Shown here in pieces: positions 1 to 8,217 of a stretch of DNA of 37,131 bases. The notes under the pieces were generated by a model. The model did no database searches and was not told where the DNA came from. It saw only the letters and a list, made by a program, of their open reading frames with translations. Each line of letters starts with the position of its first letter. Position 1 is the stretch's first letter. The DNA is from Paracoccaceae bacterium. Its GTDB lineage: Bacteria; Pseudomonadota; Alphaproteobacteria; Rhodobacterales; Rhodobacteraceae. The position numbers were made by a program, and so were the translations under genes. The DNA lies in contig JASJDQ010000008.1 in NCBI GenBank assembly GCA_030065075.1, forward strand, positions 1 through 37,131, written 5' to 3'.

Positions 1-670
1 GAAAGGCCTCTTCTTGCGGATCGAGTATCTGCAGAAGTGCACCGTCTATGCCCCGGTCAGCCGCATGCATCAGGGCGTCTTCGACAGGCGCTGTGTCGCC
101 CATGAAGTCCGAGATGAACACGGCCCGCGACCGATGTGGCGCGGCGCGAAGTTCCGGCGCAGCATACTCGCTGTCATCCGTTTGAGTGGCGAAGGCGGTC
201 GTGAGACGCATCAGTTGCACCTGCCCCGCGCGCGGCGGCATGCCCAGATTGGTCAACCCCACACGCTCACCGCCCCGGATCAGGAGTACGCTCAACGCCA
301 AGGCCAAACGGCGCGCTTCGGCGGCCTTGGTCGGCAGGTCCTTGGACGAGGCGAACTGCATCGACTGGCCCATATCCAGCCAAAGCATCACGGATTGGGC
401 GGCCTGCCATTCCTTCTCGCGCACGAAAAGCGCGTCATCGGCGCGGGCCGAGCGGCGCCAGTCGATCATCCGTGCCTCGTCGCCGGCATGGCTGGGCCGA
501 TACTGCCAGAACTCGTCGCCCTGCCCGACCCGGCGGCGCCCATGCGCCCCCGTCATCACGCTTGCGGCCAGATGTTCGGCCGCCGCCAGCAAGGGCGGCA
601 AAGGGGCCGCCAAAGCCTCGGCATCGCGCCTTAGACCCGCAAATGCGGTTTGATGCGCGGTTTGGCTCAC
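1..670 (-). CDS. DUF58 domain protein, 3' part cut by the window edge
   Basis: About 223 residues are visible and the frame is still open at base 1, so the C-terminal part is missing. The first third carries the conserved DUF58 block: a GDEFWQYRPSHAGDEARMID-type stretch followed directly by W-R-R-S-A-R, then a lone V-R-E-K-E (residues about 50-87). A von Willebrand-A-like segment follows (LWLDMGQSM, then FISDFMGD). DUF58 proteins are the usual partners of MoxR AAA+ ATPases and are thought to act with them as chaperone or metal-insertion modules. The start is a GTG at 670 that overlaps the moxR stop in a GTGA junction, so the two are translationally coupled. The actual client protein cannot be told from this sequence. 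Confidence 0.88.
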   Translation of the reverse strand, partial: MSQTAHQTAFAGLRRDAEALAAPLPPLLAAAEHLAASVMTGAHGRRRVGQGDEFWQYRPSHAGDEARMIDWRRSARADDALFVREKEWQAAQSVMLWLDMGQSMQFASSKDLPTKAAEARRLALALSVLLIRGGERVGLTNLGMPPRAGQVQLMRLTTAFATQTDDSEYAAPELRAAPHRSRAVFISDFMGDTAPVEDALMHAADRGIDGALLQILDPQEEAF

Positions 671-1674
671 GCCGCCGCCTGCGACCGGGTCACGTTTTCG
701 GTAACCTCTGCGATCACGTTGCCAAGCTCCAGACCACGTGCGCGCGCTGCGAAGGTCAACGCCATGCGATGAGTCAGAACGGGTGTCGCCATGGCGGCCA
801 CATCCTCGACCGAAGGCGCAAGACGCCCGCCCAGAAGTGCGCGTGACCGAACCGTCAGCATCAGGGCCTGAGCGGCCCGTGGGCCGGGGCCCCAGCCGAC
901 ATTGTCGCGCACGACGTCCAGCGCGCCGGGCTCATCAGGCCTGCAAGCGCGGACAAGATCGAGGATCTGCTCCACAACGGCCTCGCCCACGGGCATCTGG
1001 CGCACAAGCGTCTGCGCCGCCATCAACTCCTCTGGCGTGAAGACACCGGTCGCCTCGGCCTCTTCGGTACCTGTGGTGGCGATCAGGATGTCGCGTTCGG
1101 TATCGCGGTCCGGGTATGGCACGTCGATCTGAACCAGGAACCGGTCCAACTGCGCTTCCGGGAGCGGATAGGTGCCTTCTTGCTCGATCGGGTTTTGGGT
1201 CGCCAAAACATGGAAGGGCGCTGGCAGCGCATGCGGCGCGCCCGCGACGGTCACAGACTTTTCCTGCATAGCCTGCAAAAGCGCCGACTGGGTTCGGGGG
1301 CTGGCCCGGTTGATCTCATCCGCCATCAGAAGCTGGCAGAAGATCGGCCCCTCGATGAATTTGAACGTCCGGCTGCCATCGGCCCCGGTTTCCAGCACTT
1401 CCGAGCCCAGAATATCGGCGGGCATCAGGTCCGGCGTGAACTGAACGCGCTTGCCATCAAGCCCCAAAACCGTCGAAAGCGTATCAACCAGACGGGTCTT
1501 GCCCAGCCCCGGCAGACCCACCAAAAGCCCGTGCCCGCCACAAAGGATGGACGACAACACAAGGTCCACGACCCGCTCCTGTCCGATGAACCGTTTCGTA
1601 ATGCTAGCCTTGGCTTCGGCCAGTTTGGCGCCCAGCGCCTCGATATCGGCCACCAGATCGGGCGTCTCTGCCAT
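667..1674 (-). CDS. MoxR family AAA+ ATPase
   Basis: 335 residues, the usual length for the family. Walker A is GLPGLGKT at residues 53-60 and Walker B ends in ADE near 118-120, followed by INRASPRTQSALLQAMQEK. The sensor-1 region reads LATQNPIEQEGTYPLPEAQL, which is characteristic of MoxR proteins. MoxR ATPases work as chaperones that help activate or assemble partner proteins, often together with a DUF58 protein; here that partner overlaps the 3' end. The ATG at 1674 follows a purine-rich GCAGGAGCGA ribosome-binding region. The gene diverges from the DUF1285 gene. The subfamily cannot be fixed without the rest of the operon, which lies outside the window. Confidence 0.93.
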   Translation of the reverse strand: MAETPDLVADIEALGAKLAEAKASITKRFIGQERVVDLVLSSILCGGHGLLVGLPGLGKTRLVDTLSTVLGLDGKRVQFTPDLMPADILGSEVLETGADGSRTFKFIEGPIFCQLLMADEINRASPRTQSALLQAMQEKSVTVAGAPHALPAPFHVLATQNPIEQEGTYPLPEAQLDRFLVQIDVPYPDRDTERDILIATTGTEEAEATGVFTPEELMAAQTLVRQMPVGEAVVEQILDLVRACRPDEPGALDVVRDNVGWGPGPRAAQALMLTVRSRALLGGRLAPSVEDVAAMATPVLTHRMALTFAARARGLELGNVIAEVTENVTRSQAAA

Positions 1675-1766
1675 GGGGTGTCGCTCCTGCTGCTATGACT
1701 TCTATATAGTAGAACGAAGATTGATTGCTTCTACAAACTGCAAAAACCCGACCGGGACAAAAGATC
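1675..1766. promoter_or_regulatory. Divergent promoter region moxR / DUF1285
   Basis: This 92-bp gap must hold promoters for both directions. It has an AT-rich core with an inverted repeat TTCTA-N5-TAGAA at 1700-1714 around a TATATAG sequence. On the minus strand TACTAT/TATATA could act as a -10 element for moxR. No convincing -35 element is seen on either strand, so individual promoters are not assigned. Confidence 0.35.
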
Positions 1767-2324
1767 GTGAAAATATCCGCCGAAAGCATCGCAGAAAGCG
1801 CCCGTGCCGCATCATCGCGCGGTTTGCCGCCTGTGCATTCATGGAATCCGCCCGATTGCGGGGATTTGGACATCCGCATCGCGCGCGATGGCACGTGGTT
1901 TTATCTTGGCACACCGATCGGTCGACCCGAGCTTGTACGGCTTTTCTCGACAATCCTGCGGAAGGATGGGGATCGTTACGTGCTTGTTACTCCGGTCGAA
2001 AAGGTGGGAATCACCGTCGACGACGCGCCATTCGTGGCCGTCGACTTCGAACGCGACGGCAATGCGCTGCGTTTTGTGACCAACCTGGGCGACGAGGCCG
2101 TGGCGGGCCCCGACCACCCCATCCGCGTGGAGCGCGACCCTGATACGGGTGAACCGTCGCCCTACATCCTGATCCGCGACCGGCTGGAGGCGCTGATCGA
2201 CCGCAAGAGTTTCTATCGTCTGGTCGATATCGGCGACCACGCCGAGTACGACGGCGCAAGCTGGTTCGGCCTCTGGTCCTCGGGCCAGTTCTTTCCCATA
2301 ATTCCCTCTGACGAACTTCCCTAA
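1767..2324 (+). CDS. DUF1285 family protein
   Basis: 185 residues. The sequence RGLPPVHSWNPPDCGDLDIR followed by IARDGTWFYLGTPIGRP is the hallmark of the DUF1285 family, which is common in alpha- and gammaproteobacteria. Structures of the family are known but no enzymatic role is established. No signal peptide or membrane helix is present, so it is probably cytosolic. I chose the GTG at 1767 because it gives the usual family N-terminus; a TTG at 1725 would add 14 residues that do not look conserved. The gene stands alone between a divergent moxR and a convergent GNAT gene, and a short GC hairpin (2329-2342) begins a few bases after the stop. Confidence 0.88.
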   Translation: MKISAESIAESARAASSRGLPPVHSWNPPDCGDLDIRIARDGTWFYLGTPIGRPELVRLFSTILRKDGDRYVLVTPVEKVGITVDDAPFVAVDFERDGNALRFVTNLGDEAVAGPDHPIRVERDPDTGEPSPYILIRDRLEALIDRKSFYRLVDIGDHAEYDGASWFGLWSSGQFFPIIPSDELP

Positions 2325-2353
2325 ATGTGCGCCTTACGGCGCGCGTGATGCTT

Positions 2354-2404
2354 TGGCGAGGGGCGCTGCCCCTCACGCTCCCCGGAGTATTTTCAACAGG
2401 AAGA
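2354..2404 (+). repeat. Interspersed repeat, copy A (plus orientation) with hairpin
   Basis: It contains a perfect 7-bp stem GAGGGGC-GCT-GCCCCTC (2358-2374), then a CCCCGGAGTATTTTCA block (2380-2395) and an AAGAAAA tail. From memory, the combination GGGGC..GCCCC plus CCCCGGAGTATTTT recurs in intergenic DNA of Rhodobacteraceae. Copy B, 14 of 16 identical in the block, lies face to face with it. The position between two convergent genes suggests a terminator or mRNA 3'-end role. Confidence 0.7.
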
Positions 2405-2418
2405 AAAGCTCTAAGGCT

Positions 2419-2467
2419 CCATCGACCTGAAAATATCCCGGGGTTTGGGGCAGAGCCCCAATAAACC
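2419..2467 (-). repeat. Interspersed repeat, copy B (minus orientation) with hairpin
   Basis: Read on the minus strand it shows GGGGC-TCT-GCCCC (hairpin 2442-2467, with outer GGTTT/AAACC pairing and a small bulge), followed by CCCCGGGATATTTTCA (2443 to 2428) and AGGTCGATGG. It is the same element type as copy A in the opposite direction, so the pair can fold from transcripts arriving from either side. Confidence 0.68.
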
Positions 2468-2501
2468 ATCGCGTGCGCCGAGAGGCGCGCAATTGGATCG
2501 C

Positions 2502-3083
2502 TCAGGTCTGCAACCGCCCTCGCCGGTCACCGCGGAGGTTGGCGTAAAGCACGTGATTTCGCCAGCGCCCGTTGATTTGCAGGTAACTCTGCGCCACGCC
2601 TTCGTATTTGTAGCCGCATTTCTCCAGAAGTGCCTGGGACGCCTTGTTTTCCGGCAAACAGGCACTTTCCAACCGGCTGAGGTCGAGGACCTGGAACGCG
2701 TAATGCACCAAGGCCGTGAGCGCTTCCTGCATATAGCCCTGGCGCGCATATTCCGCGCCAATCCAGTAGCCGATCGTACCCGCCTGGCTTGGGCCGCGGC
2801 GGATGTTGTCCAAAGTGATCGCGCCCACGAGCTTCCGGTCCTCGCGGCGGATCAGAAACAAGGGCACCGCATGGCCTTGCGCGATCGAGCGGTTGGCCCA
2901 ATAGACCCGATTGACGAACCCTTTCCGCGTCAGGTGGTCGGCGGACCAGGATGGCTCCCAGGGTTGCAGGAACTCGGCACTCTCGCGGCGCAAGTCGGAC
3001 CAGGCGCGGAAATCGGCGTGGCTTGGCGGACGCAGAACCATCCGCTCGGTGTCGATCCGAACCTTGCGCGAAAGGCGCAGCAT
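2502..3083 (-). CDS. GNAT acetyltransferase, RimJ/RimL type
   Basis: 193 residues. The pattern TERMVLRPPSHADFRAW at the N-terminus, the acetyl-CoA loop region YWIGAEYARQGYMQEAL in the middle and the closing NKASQALLEKCGYKYEG are typical of RimJ-like N-acetyltransferases. Enzymes of this type acetylate the alpha-amino group of ribosomal proteins, and sometimes small amines. The ATG at 3083 overlaps the stop of the M16 peptidase gene by one base (TGATG); a GTG three bases upstream is an alternative. It is the last gene of the leftward thrC-M16 unit and ends just before the paired repeat. The substrate is unknown. Confidence 0.85.
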   Translation of the reverse strand: MLRLSRKVRIDTERMVLRPPSHADFRAWSDLRRESAEFLQPWEPSWSADHLTRKGFVNRVYWANRSIAQGHAVPLFLIRREDRKLVGAITLDNIRRGPSQAGTIGYWIGAEYARQGYMQEALTALVHYAFQVLDLSRLESACLPENKASQALLEKCGYKYEGVAQSYLQINGRWRNHVLYANLRGDRRGRLQT

Positions 3084-4345
3084 CACGCCGCCAACCGTCC
3101 TGCCATCTCATCTACGGAAGGAGCACCAGAGACCGGACCATAAAGTGCAAGTGCCGCCGCACCGCTTTTGGCGATTGTTCCGGCGAAATCGCGCGCCACA
3201 TCGCGGGTTACGGCGTCGATCCGTGCAACCGTCTCTTCCAGCGTTGGCACCCGGTCCCAGATGGCGAGTTGGCGGGCCAAGCGCTCGGCGCGGGCAGCCG
3301 GGCTTTCAAGCCCCATCAGCATGCCTGCCTTCAATTGCGCACGGGCGCGCGCGATTTCTTCGACGCTCATGTCGTCGGCTGCACGCCGCATTTCATCAAC
3401 TGTCAGCCCGATCAGCGCCGACAGGTCTTCGGCCCCCGTCCCGGCATAGATGGTCAACAAACCGGTATCCGAATAAGCGCTTGCCTGGGCAAAGATCGAA
3501 TAGCAAAGACCACGCTTTTCACGGGCTTCCTGAAAGAGGCGAGAGGACATGCCGCCGCCCAGCGCCGTAGAAAAGACCTGCGCGGTATAAACCGCGTCAT
3601 CGCGGTACCCCGGCGCTTCGAAGGCGAAGGCGATATGTGCCTGCTCCAGCCCCTTGTCGACCCGCGTTTCGCCGCCCTTGAAACTGGCCGGGTCCGTCTC
3701 GAACCCCTGATGGGTTGCAAGATGGCCGAAGCGGTCCTCGACCAGCTTGACGATGGCATCGTGATCGACTGCGCCCGCCGCCGCCACGATCAGGTTGCCC
3801 GGAAGGTATCGCTCGCTCACGAAGCCCGACAGATCTCGGCGGTCGAATTTCTCGACCCGAGACGACGGACCCAGAATGGGGCGCCCCAGAGGCTGGCCAG
3901 GATAGGCCGTTTCCTGAAGCCAGTCGAAGATAATGTCGTCGGGTGTATCCAGGGCCTGGCCAATCTCCTGCAAGATGACGTGCCTTTCCACCTCGATCTC
4001 TTGAGGATCGAAGACCGGGTTCAGGACGATGTCCGAGATCACGTCCAAGGCAAGCGGCACGTCTTCCCCCAGAACACGGGCATAGAAGGCGGTCATCTCG
4101 CGCGAGGTATAAGCGTTGATATAGCCACCCACATCTTCGATGGCCTCGGCGATCTGCAGCGCGTCCCGCGTTTCGGTTCCCTTGAACGCCATATGTTCCA
4201 GGAAATGCGCGATGCCGTTCTGTTCCGCGCGTTCGTGGCGGCCGCCAGCCGTAACCCAGACGCCAAGCGACGCCGACTGCAACCCGGGCATGTGCTCGGT
4301 CACGACGCGCACGCCGTTCGACAAACGATGGATTTCGACCGTCAC
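3083..4345 (-). CDS. M16 family zinc peptidase (processing-peptidase-like)
   Basis: 420 residues, the size of bacterial one-domain-pair M16 proteins related to the beta subunit of mitochondrial processing peptidase. The inverted zinc motif HxxEH is HFLEH at residues 47-51, and the distal glutamate lies in EIEVERHVILQEI near 116-128. The substrate-binding C-terminal half contains the glycine-rich GGGMSSRLFQEAREKRGLCY segment. There is no signal peptide, so it is probably cytosolic; family members degrade or process peptides. The gene overlaps thrC by four bases (ATGA), an association I recall as common in alphaproteobacteria. The catalytic residues look intact. Confidence 0.93.
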   Translation of the reverse strand: MTVEIHRLSNGVRVVTEHMPGLQSASLGVWVTAGGRHERAEQNGIAHFLEHMAFKGTETRDALQIAEAIEDVGGYINAYTSREMTAFYARVLGEDVPLALDVISDIVLNPVFDPQEIEVERHVILQEIGQALDTPDDIIFDWLQETAYPGQPLGRPILGPSSRVEKFDRRDLSGFVSERYLPGNLIVAAAGAVDHDAIVKLVEDRFGHLATHQGFETDPASFKGGETRVDKGLEQAHIAFAFEAPGYRDDAVYTAQVFSTALGGGMSSRLFQEAREKRGLCYSIFAQASAYSDTGLLTIYAGTGAEDLSALIGLTVDEMRRAADDMSVEEIARARAQLKAGMLMGLESPAARAERLARQLAIWDRVPTLEETVARIDAVTRDVARDFAGTIAKSGAAALALYGPVSGAPSVDEMAGRLAA

Positions 4346-5733
4346 TTGGCCCGCTTCTCCTGGATAACCTCCTCCAAGGCTGACAGGTCATTGGCCACCT
4401 GCGTCACCCGTTCAGAACGGTCATAAAGATCTGCCATCCGCTTGGGAAGAGGGGGGCGTATTCCTGTGGCCTTTTCAACGGCATCGGGAAACTTGGCCGG
4501 ATGCGCCGTCGCAAGCGTGATCATCGGCACCCGGATGTCGTGATGGTCCGCCGCCACCTCCAGGCCCACGGCTGTGTGCGGGCAGACCAGTTCTTGCGCT
4601 TCGGTCTGCGTGACGGCAATCCGTTCCAGCGTCTCGGCCTCGCTCACTGAACCGCTGGCAAAGCCTTCGCGGATTGCATCAATCGCGCCCTGACTGATTT
4701 TGAACCTGCCGCCCGACCGCAATTCGTCCATGATTTGCGCCACCGCGCCACCGTCTCGATCATAGGCATCGAACAACAGCCGCTCGAAGTTTGAACTGAC
4801 CTGGATATCCATCGACGGGCTTATCGAGGGCTTCACGTCGCCCGTCCGATACTCGGCTTCGCGGAGCGCCCGGTCGAGGATATCGTTCTGGTTGGTGGCG
4901 ATCACCAGACGGTCGATCGGCAACCCCATGCGGCGCGCGATCTCGCCCGCGTAAATGTCGCCAAAGTTGCCCGTGGGCACCGTGTAACTGACCTTGCGCT
5001 TTGGCGCACCCAGCGAGGCGGCGGAGGTGAAGTAATAGACCACCTGTGCCAGGACACGGGCCCAGTTGATCGAGTTGACGGCGGCAAGGCCAACTTCATC
5101 GCGGAACGTGTCGTCGGCGAACATGTCCTTTAGATGGCGCTGGCAGTCGTCGAAGGTCCCGTCGACAGCCAGCGCGTGCACGTTGGACTCGACCGGCGTG
5201 GTCATCTGGCGGCGCTGCACTTCGGACACACGTCCATGCGGATAAAGGATGCAGACATCCACGTTGTCCAAGCCGCGGAACGCCTCGATGGCAGCACTTC
5301 CGGTATCGCCGCTGGTGGCGCCGACGATGGTGATGCGGTCCCCACGCCTGGCCAGCACGTGTTGGAACATCTGGCCGATCAGCTGCATCGCGAAATCCTT
5401 GAACGCCAGCGTCGGCCCGTGGAAAAGCTCCAGCAGCCACTGGCCATCGCCGACCTGCTTCAGGGGCGCGCGGCTGACATGGCCGAACCCGTCATAAGCG
5501 TTGGCGATAAGCTCACGAAATTCGTCTTCCGTGAATGTGTCACCCACGAACGGCCACATGACCTCGAAAGCCGCGTCTTCGTAAGACCCCCAAGCCATGC
5601 GCCTGATGGCGTCTTCGGAAAGCGTCGGCACGCTTTCCGGGACGTATAGCCCACCGTCGCGGGCGAGGCCGGTCAGCATCGTTTCTTCGAACGACAATGC
5701 CGGGGCCTGCCCCCGGGTCGAAACGTAGCGCAT
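4342..5733 (-). CDS. thrC: Threonine synthase
   Basis: 463 residues, matching the long bacterial-fungal type of threonine synthase. It converts O-phosphohomoserine to threonine with pyridoxal phosphate, the last step of threonine biosynthesis. The PLP lysine is K112 in FHGPTLAFKDFA, and the phosphate-binding loop is GATSGDTGSAAIEAFRG. The N-terminal MRYVSTRG and FEETMLTGLARDGGLYVPE are also typical. It overlaps the M16 gene by four bases and follows surf1 by only 13 bases, so it can be read through from the oxidase cluster. No leader peptide or T-box-like control is visible. Confidence 0.96.
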   Translation of the reverse strand: MRYVSTRGQAPALSFEETMLTGLARDGGLYVPESVPTLSEDAIRRMAWGSYEDAAFEVMWPFVGDTFTEDEFRELIANAYDGFGHVSRAPLKQVGDGQWLLELFHGPTLAFKDFAMQLIGQMFQHVLARRGDRITIVGATSGDTGSAAIEAFRGLDNVDVCILYPHGRVSEVQRRQMTTPVESNVHALAVDGTFDDCQRHLKDMFADDTFRDEVGLAAVNSINWARVLAQVVYYFTSAASLGAPKRKVSYTVPTGNFGDIYAGEIARRMGLPIDRLVIATNQNDILDRALREAEYRTGDVKPSISPSMDIQVSSNFERLLFDAYDRDGGAVAQIMDELRSGGRFKISQGAIDAIREGFASGSVSEAETLERIAVTQTEAQELVCPHTAVGLEVAADHHDIRVPMITLATAHPAKFPDAVEKATGIRPPLPKRMADLYDRSERVTQVANDLSALEEVIQEKRAK

Positions 5734-5746
5734 GGGTTCTGCGTCC

Positions 5747-6418
5747 TTAGACTGTTCGCTTCCGGATACGCCAGAGCAGGAAAAGAGTCATCCCCGCCCA
5801 GACAATCGCGAGCCCAAACCACTGCACAGCATAGCCCAGATGGTTGTTCGGGATGCCAGCGGTGTCGAGCGCCAGCGGTTCGGCAACCCGTTCGCCCACT
5901 TCGACACTGCGGACCACCACGTAGGCGGCATCAGCCCCCAGGGCCCCGGCCATCTCGTCAACGTCCCGCCCGTACCAGATGTTTGCCGCGCGGTCCGGCG
6001 CGGGTGTCGCACTGTTCACGTCATCCGGCACGTGCAGGTTGCCGATGATGGTCAGTACGCGCGGTGGCCGATCTTCTTCCTTCGCGCCTGACGTTATGAA
6101 GCCTTCGTCCAATAGAATGCGCGGCCCGTCGCGTGTTTCGAATGCCGAGATAAGACGGTATCCGGCCCCTTGCCTCGTCGCCTGCAGAACATGGATCTCG
6201 TCACCTGTCGTGCGTCCCGAGACACGCACTGGCGCGAAGCGGATGAGGTTCGGTTCCGTCGCTTCGCGCAACGTACGGGGCTCACCCGCCAAAAGCGCGT
6301 CCATCTCGGCAAGAATGCCTTCCTTCCACGCGAGCCGCTGAAGTTGCCAAATGCCGAGCGAGGCGAGAACCCCGGTGCCCGCGAGGCCGATAATCAAGGG
6401 AAATATATATTTACGCAT
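5747..6418 (-). CDS. SURF1 family cytochrome oxidase biogenesis protein
   Basis: 223 residues with the SURF1 layout of two membrane helices (about 4-24 and near residues 198-216) and a periplasmic domain between them. The family signatures LGIWQLQRLAWKE after helix 1 and NNHLGYAVQWFGLA before helix 2 are both present. SURF1 proteins help insert heme a into subunit I of aa3 oxidases. The ATG at 6418 is chosen because it begins right before the first helix; upstream codons in this frame overlap the preceding gene. The last gene of the cta set, it overlaps the DUF6572-like gene by 8 bases. Confidence 0.95.
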   Translation of the reverse strand: MRKYIFPLIIGLAGTGVLASLGIWQLQRLAWKEGILAEMDALLAGEPRTLREATEPNLIRFAPVRVSGRTTGDEIHVLQATRQGAGYRLISAFETRDGPRILLDEGFITSGAKEEDRPPRVLTIIGNLHVPDDVNSATPAPDRAANIWYGRDVDEMAGALGADAAYVVVRSVEVGERVAEPLALDTAGIPNNHLGYAVQWFGLAIVWAGMTLFLLWRIRKRTV

Positions 6419-6728
6419 CTTTCTGCACCTTGAAGCTGAAAGGATAGCCGGCACGGCCGCAGACTTCGCCCGCATGCATCAGGAATTCCCGGCCATCCGC
6501 GTCAGGTTCGTGAAGCATGACCACCTCGATTTCGACCCGAGTGGCTGCCGCCGTATGTTCAGCGATCTGACCGGTTTCGATGAAGGTCAGGTAGGTGTTG
6601 ATCTTCTCCTGAAGCAAATAGAGATGCTCGGCATCGCCCCAGGAAAGATGATCCGTGATGATCAGCTTTACGATGCCATGTTCCTTTTGCGTGATGAAGT
6701 CGACCCTGTCCGTGTCTTCGACGCTCAT
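6411..6728 (-). CDS. DUF6572-like small protein within the oxidase cluster
   Basis: 105 residues, soluble, acidic, no signal peptide. The sequence VEDTDRVDFI, then KLIITDHLSWGDAEHLYLLQ and KINTYLTFIETGQI resembles DUF6572 proteins, a family without known function that is usually encoded alone. The start ATG at 6728 has a clear GGAGG five bases upstream (6734-6738); an upstream TTG is less likely. It sits between ctaE and surf1, where related genomes, as I recall them, often carry a DUF983 membrane protein. Whether it takes part in oxidase assembly or is a chance insertion cannot be told from this sequence. Confidence 0.78.
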   Translation of the reverse strand: MSVEDTDRVDFITQKEHGIVKLIITDHLSWGDAEHLYLLQEKINTYLTFIETGQIAEHTAAATRVEIEVVMLHEPDADGREFLMHAGEVCGRAGYPFSFKVQKDA

Positions 6729-6744
6729 CCATGCCTCCAACAAG

Positions 6745-6772
6745 GAAAGGCGCGAGGGAGCCCGCGCCTTTC
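6745..6772 (-). terminator. Intercistronic hairpin after ctaE
   Basis: A perfect 10-bp stem GAAAGGCGCG / CGCGCCTTTC closes an 8-base loop in the 72-bp gap between ctaE and the DUF6572-like gene. On the transcribed minus strand the stem is followed by CTTGTTGG, not a U-run, so it is more likely a weak attenuator or an RNA-processing and stability element than a full terminator. Confidence 0.5.
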
Positions 6773-6799
6773 GAAAAACTTTCGGGATGATCAGCGGAC

Positions 6800-7600
6800 T
6801 TAGCTACCCCAGATATAGATCGCAGCGAAGAGGAACAGCCAGACCACGTCCACGAAGTGCCAGTACCAAGCCGCCGCTTCGAAGCCCACGTGCTTTTCGG
6901 GCGTGAAGTGACCGGCGCGGAGCCGCAGGTAGCAGACGAAGAGGAAAATGGTGCCGACGATCACGTGGAAGCCATGGAAGCCCGTTGCCATGAAGAAGGT
7001 CGCGCCATAGATGTTGCCCGAGAACCCGAAGGCCGCGTGGCTATATTCATAGGCCTGGAAGCCGGTGAAGATCAGCCCCAGCAGAACTGCGATGATCAGG
7101 CCGGTGGCCATGTCCTTTCGGTTGTTTTCATGCGCGATGGCGTGGTGCGCCCATGTGGCCGCGGCGCCCGAGCACAATAGGATCAGTGTGTTGATGAGCG
7201 GCAGGTGCCAGGGATCGAACGTCTCGATCCCGACAGGCGGCCAGACACCATCGACCGCCGGGCTTTCCGGCCCCATCGGATACAGCGCGTTCTTGAAGAA
7301 CGCCCAGAACCATGCGCTGAAGAACATGATCTCAGACATGATGAACATAATGAAGCCGTAGCGAAGCCCGATGCGTACAACCGGAGTGTGGTCGCCGACG
7401 TTCGATTCCTTCACCACTTCGGACCACCAAGCAAACATGACGTAGCAGACGCCAACGAAGCCGATAGCCGCCATGATCCAGGTCATGCCCTGCATCCAGA
7501 GCACTGCCCCGAACAGCATGATGAAGCCCGAGACAGCGCCGATGAACGGCAGGATCGATGGCTCTAGGATGTGATAGTCGTGGTTCTTTTCATGCGCCAT
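6800..7600 (-). CDS. ctaE: Cytochrome c oxidase subunit III
   Basis: 266 residues with seven predicted membrane helices, the size of alphaproteobacterial aa3 subunit [22 protein letters not shown] at the N-terminus is typical of the family. So are the internal [13 protein letters not shown], the [13 protein letters not shown] loop and [15 protein letters not shown]. Subunit III carries bound lipids and supports oxygen and proton uptake in the inner-membrane terminal oxidase. It is encoded 20 bp after ctaG in the same leftward operon. Subunit I (ctaD) is not in the window, as is usual for these bacteria, where it often lies elsewhere. Confidence 0.97.
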   Translation of the reverse strand: MAHEKNHDYHILEPSILPFIGAVSGFIMLFGAVLWMQGMTWIMAAIGFVGVCYVMFAWWSEVVKESNVGDHTPVVRIGLRYGFIMFIMSEIMFFSAWFWAFFKNALYPMGPESPAVDGVWPPVGIETFDPWHLPLINTLILLCSGAAATWAHHAIAHENNRKDMATGLIIAVLLGLIFTGFQAYEYSHAAFGFSGNIYGATFFMATGFHGFHVIVGTIFLFVCYLRLRAGHFTPEKHVGFEAAAWYWHFVDVVWLFLFAAIYIWGS

Positions 7601-7620
7601 GTCGGTGGTTCCCTTGGGCG

Positions 7621-8217
7621 TTAGTTTACGTCTGTCTGATCGTCCGGCACATCCAACGCGGCCTGTTCCGAGGTGTATTCCTCGGGCAGGTCCGTTTCGT
7701 GGAACGTGTAGGACAGGGTTATGGTCTTGACGAAGCGCGCGTCCGCATCCTCAAGGATCTCTGGTTCGACAAAGTAGCTCACAGGCATCTGCACGGTCTG
7801 CCCCGGCTCCAGCACCTGCAATTCGAAGCAGAAACATTGAATCTTCGAGAAATACGCACCCGCCGAATAGGGCGAGACATTGAAGCTGGCCGTCCCGGCG
7901 ATCACCCGGTCTGTCGGGTTGTGCGCCTCGTAAAAGGCAATGCCTTCTTCGCCGATCCGAATGCGCTGTTTCAGCTCGACCGGCTTGAACTCCCACGGCA
8001 TGCCCTTGGCGTTCGACGCGTCGAACCGCACGGTCACCTCTTCGGTAATCGCTCCGGGCGCGGCATCGGCCACGTCGGTCGCCCCTCCCCAGCCGGTGAC
8101 GCGGCAGAACAGGTCGTAAAGCGGGACGGAGGCCCAGGCCAGTGTGCCCATCGTCAGGATCACGCAAGCCAGTTGCAGAACGGTCTTCTTCTTGGGGTCC
8201 ATCGAAGTATCGCTCAT
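7621..8217 (-). CDS. ctaG: Cytochrome c oxidase assembly protein CtaG (Cox11)
   Basis: 198 residues: a short cytoplasmic N-terminus, one membrane helix (about 12-30) and a periplasmic immunoglobulin-like domain. The copper-binding CFCF motif lies near residue 130 in [12 protein letters not shown], and a further conserved cysteine is in [13 protein letters not shown]. Cox11 proteins deliver copper to the CuB site of subunit I. The ATG at 8217 overlaps the stop of the 59-residue gene upstream (ATGA), so the two are coupled. Copper ligands are intact. Confidence 0.97.
   Translation of the reverse strand: MSDTSMDPKKKTVLQLACVILTMGTLAWASVPLYDLFCRVTGWGGATDVADAAPGAITEEVTVRFDASNAKGMPWEFKPVELKQRIRIGEEGIAFYEAHNPTDRVIAGTASFNVSPYSAGAYFSKIQCFCFELQVLEPGQTVQMPVSYFVEPEILEDADARFVKTITLSYTFHETDLPEEYTSEQAALDVPDDQTDVN

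Noticed and set aside
2951-4426. Long plus-strand open frame across the M16 peptidase and the end of thrC
   Set aside because: Its product shows no family motifs, while the minus strand encodes complete, motif-bearing proteins.
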